Shown here: positions 62,819-64,000 of the stretch, in pieces | Layout of the letters: every line of letters starts with the position of its first letter | Position numbering within the stretch: position 1 is the first letter of the stretch | Source: Gavia stellata | Taxonomy: Eukaryota; Chordata; Aves; Gaviiformes; Gaviidae | DNA length: 64,000 nt | Assembly (NCBI RefSeq): GCF_030936135.1 | Contig: NC_082603.1 | Span: forward strand, 34,886,329-34,950,328 | Direction: 5' to 3' | Program-made: the position numbers and the translations under genes | The notes under the pieces: model-generated | What the model saw: the letters and a program-made list of their open reading frames with translations, nothing else | What the model was told of the DNA's origin: nothing | The model's database searches: none

Positions 62819-64000
62819 GTACGAGCCTCTGCGGGGGGTGGGGGTCTGGAGAGGTCCTTGCCCTTGGCCTCCTGCTTTCCACAGGCCGGGAATGCTTTTT
62901 CTGCTCCTCCGTAATTACTGAAGAGCTGTAGTTTCTGCTGGTTCTAAGACGTAGCATCTCTTTCTTTGTCTTCAAGGTCCCAGCCCTGTGGCAAGCTGTT
63001 AGCTGTGTTGTTTAACAGTAGTTGAAGGCCGGCAGGATGGTTTATTGTGAAGGGGGAAAGAAGGGTTTGGTCCCTTCGAGGTGCCAGCCCAGCCACCTGT
63101 GTGCTTCACGCTCGGGCACAGGTATCCATGCAGAAAGTCCTGCCCATCCCCACGTCTCCCATGGGTCGGTGGCTCCCTGAGGCCCCTCACCTCAGAGCCT
63201 GCTTCAGGAGCAGAGCATCCCCGAGCTCCCGCAGCGCACACGTCCATCTCGGGGGGTCCCTGTTCCTCCGGGGGGACGCAAAAGCAAGACCTTCTCCCAA
63301 AGACTTCCGACCGCAGCTCACGGCAGTAATGGGCGTTTCTGTCCTGCAAGACAGATTGTTTTGATGAAATCTGTTCTGAGCCCCGATCAAGACAAATGAT
63401 CACTAAACCCTGAGAAGGGAGTTGATAAAATCCGTGCTTAAGTATTGCCAGAAAGTTTGTTTTGCTGCGTTTCCTCCCCAGCAGTGTGCCACCACAACAA
63501 CTTTTAAGCCCCCAAGTTGCGCACGTTAGGAAATTCATCTCCGCAGCATGGAGCCGGGCTCCTCGGGAGGGGGGTTTCTCCCCTGGACTGCGGGAGAAAT
63601 CCAGGGAGGGGAGGAGGAGGAGAGGAAATTAAAGCAATCCAGACAAGGTAAAAGTTTTCCTGGTATAAAAATCTGGATTTGCCAAAATTACATTTTAAGC
63701 AGATAGCGCGAGCACAGTAACGCCAGGCTGTTCACTGGGAAACAGTCACCGACACCTTATTAAAGATGCACTGAGTTTTGCAAGGTCTTTCCTACTTAAC
63801 ACCTCTCTGCCGCACGCACCACCCCAGGTTTGTGGTGTCTGTCCATGTTCGGTTCAGCACTAGAAGAGAAAGATCAGCAATTCCACGTTTCGGGCTGCGG
63901 ACTGTGTATTTCAAGAGACATTTGTAGACATCTTTACGTTACAAAGTCCTCTCGTCCCCACGGGTCCATCCAGATTCCTGATGTTTTGTGAGTGCAAACA
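62819..64000 (+). other. IL12RB2: IL12RB2 intron running off the right edge
   Basis: No transmembrane exon is found here, so the rest of IL12RB2 must lie to the right. Unique sequence. Confidence 0.8.

Noticed and set aside
62819-64000. IL12RB2 transmembrane exon
   Set aside because: No hydrophobic open segment with proper splice sites and phase lies in the remaining 1.2 kb.

Overview
The window is nuclear DNA of a bird. The evidence is many copies of the CR1 LINE, very GC-rich promoters and minisatellites, short introns, and three vertebrate genes in the order SLC35D1 - IL23R - IL12RB2, which is also the human 1p31 order. The species cannot be told from the sequence. All genes are split by introns. 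Exon boundaries were read by hand from GT/AG sites, reading-frame phase and similarity to the mammalian proteins as I remember them.

Layout. (1) 104-7645, minus strand: coding exons 1-9 of SLC35D1, an ER nucleotide-sugar transporter. The last exons lie off the left edge. Its GC-box promoter runs into a G-rich minisatellite (7.74-9.07 kb). (2) 9.1-13.25 kb: intergenic DNA with simple repeats. (3) 13.26-32.43 kb, plus strand: a complete IL23R with a probable noncoding first exon, 15 coding exons (811 codons plus stop) and a poly(A) signal. It carries two fibronectin III domains (exons 8-11) that human IL23R lacks. (4) 32.4-42.0 kb: intergenic DNA with a CATGCAC array, an inverted pair of a 114-bp element, 31-bp and 43-bp tandem arrays and one older CR1. 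(5) 42.05-64 kb, plus strand: IL12RB2, with a CpG-island first exon, a 1-kb GC-rich array in intron 1 and 12 coding exons for the signal peptide, Ig domain, cytokine-receptor module and three FnIII domains. The transmembrane and cytoplasmic exons lie beyond the right edge.

How the genes work together. IL23R and IL12RB2 are signalling chains that each pair with IL12RB1, for IL-23 (Th17 axis) and IL-12 (Th1 axis). Here they lie head to tail with parallel exon phases over their first ten coding exons, which indicates tandem duplication. The avian-type IL23R keeps membrane-proximal FnIII domains as IL12RB2 does, so it resembles the presumed ancestor more than the short mammalian receptor. SLC35D1 is a syntenic neighbour with no functional link.

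Main points for follow-up: the extra FnIII exons in IL23R and the in-frame way they could be skipped; two short stalk exons that sit where IL12RB2 has its sixth domain; altered STAT3-type tyrosine motifs in the IL23R tail; a perfect RORE and AP-1 site at the putative IL23R first exon; a CR1 insertion that appears to supply the branch point for IL12RB2 exon 13; and two same-strand CR1 copies flanking IL12RB2 exons 9-12. No prokaryotic, CRISPR or wholly new multigene system was seen.
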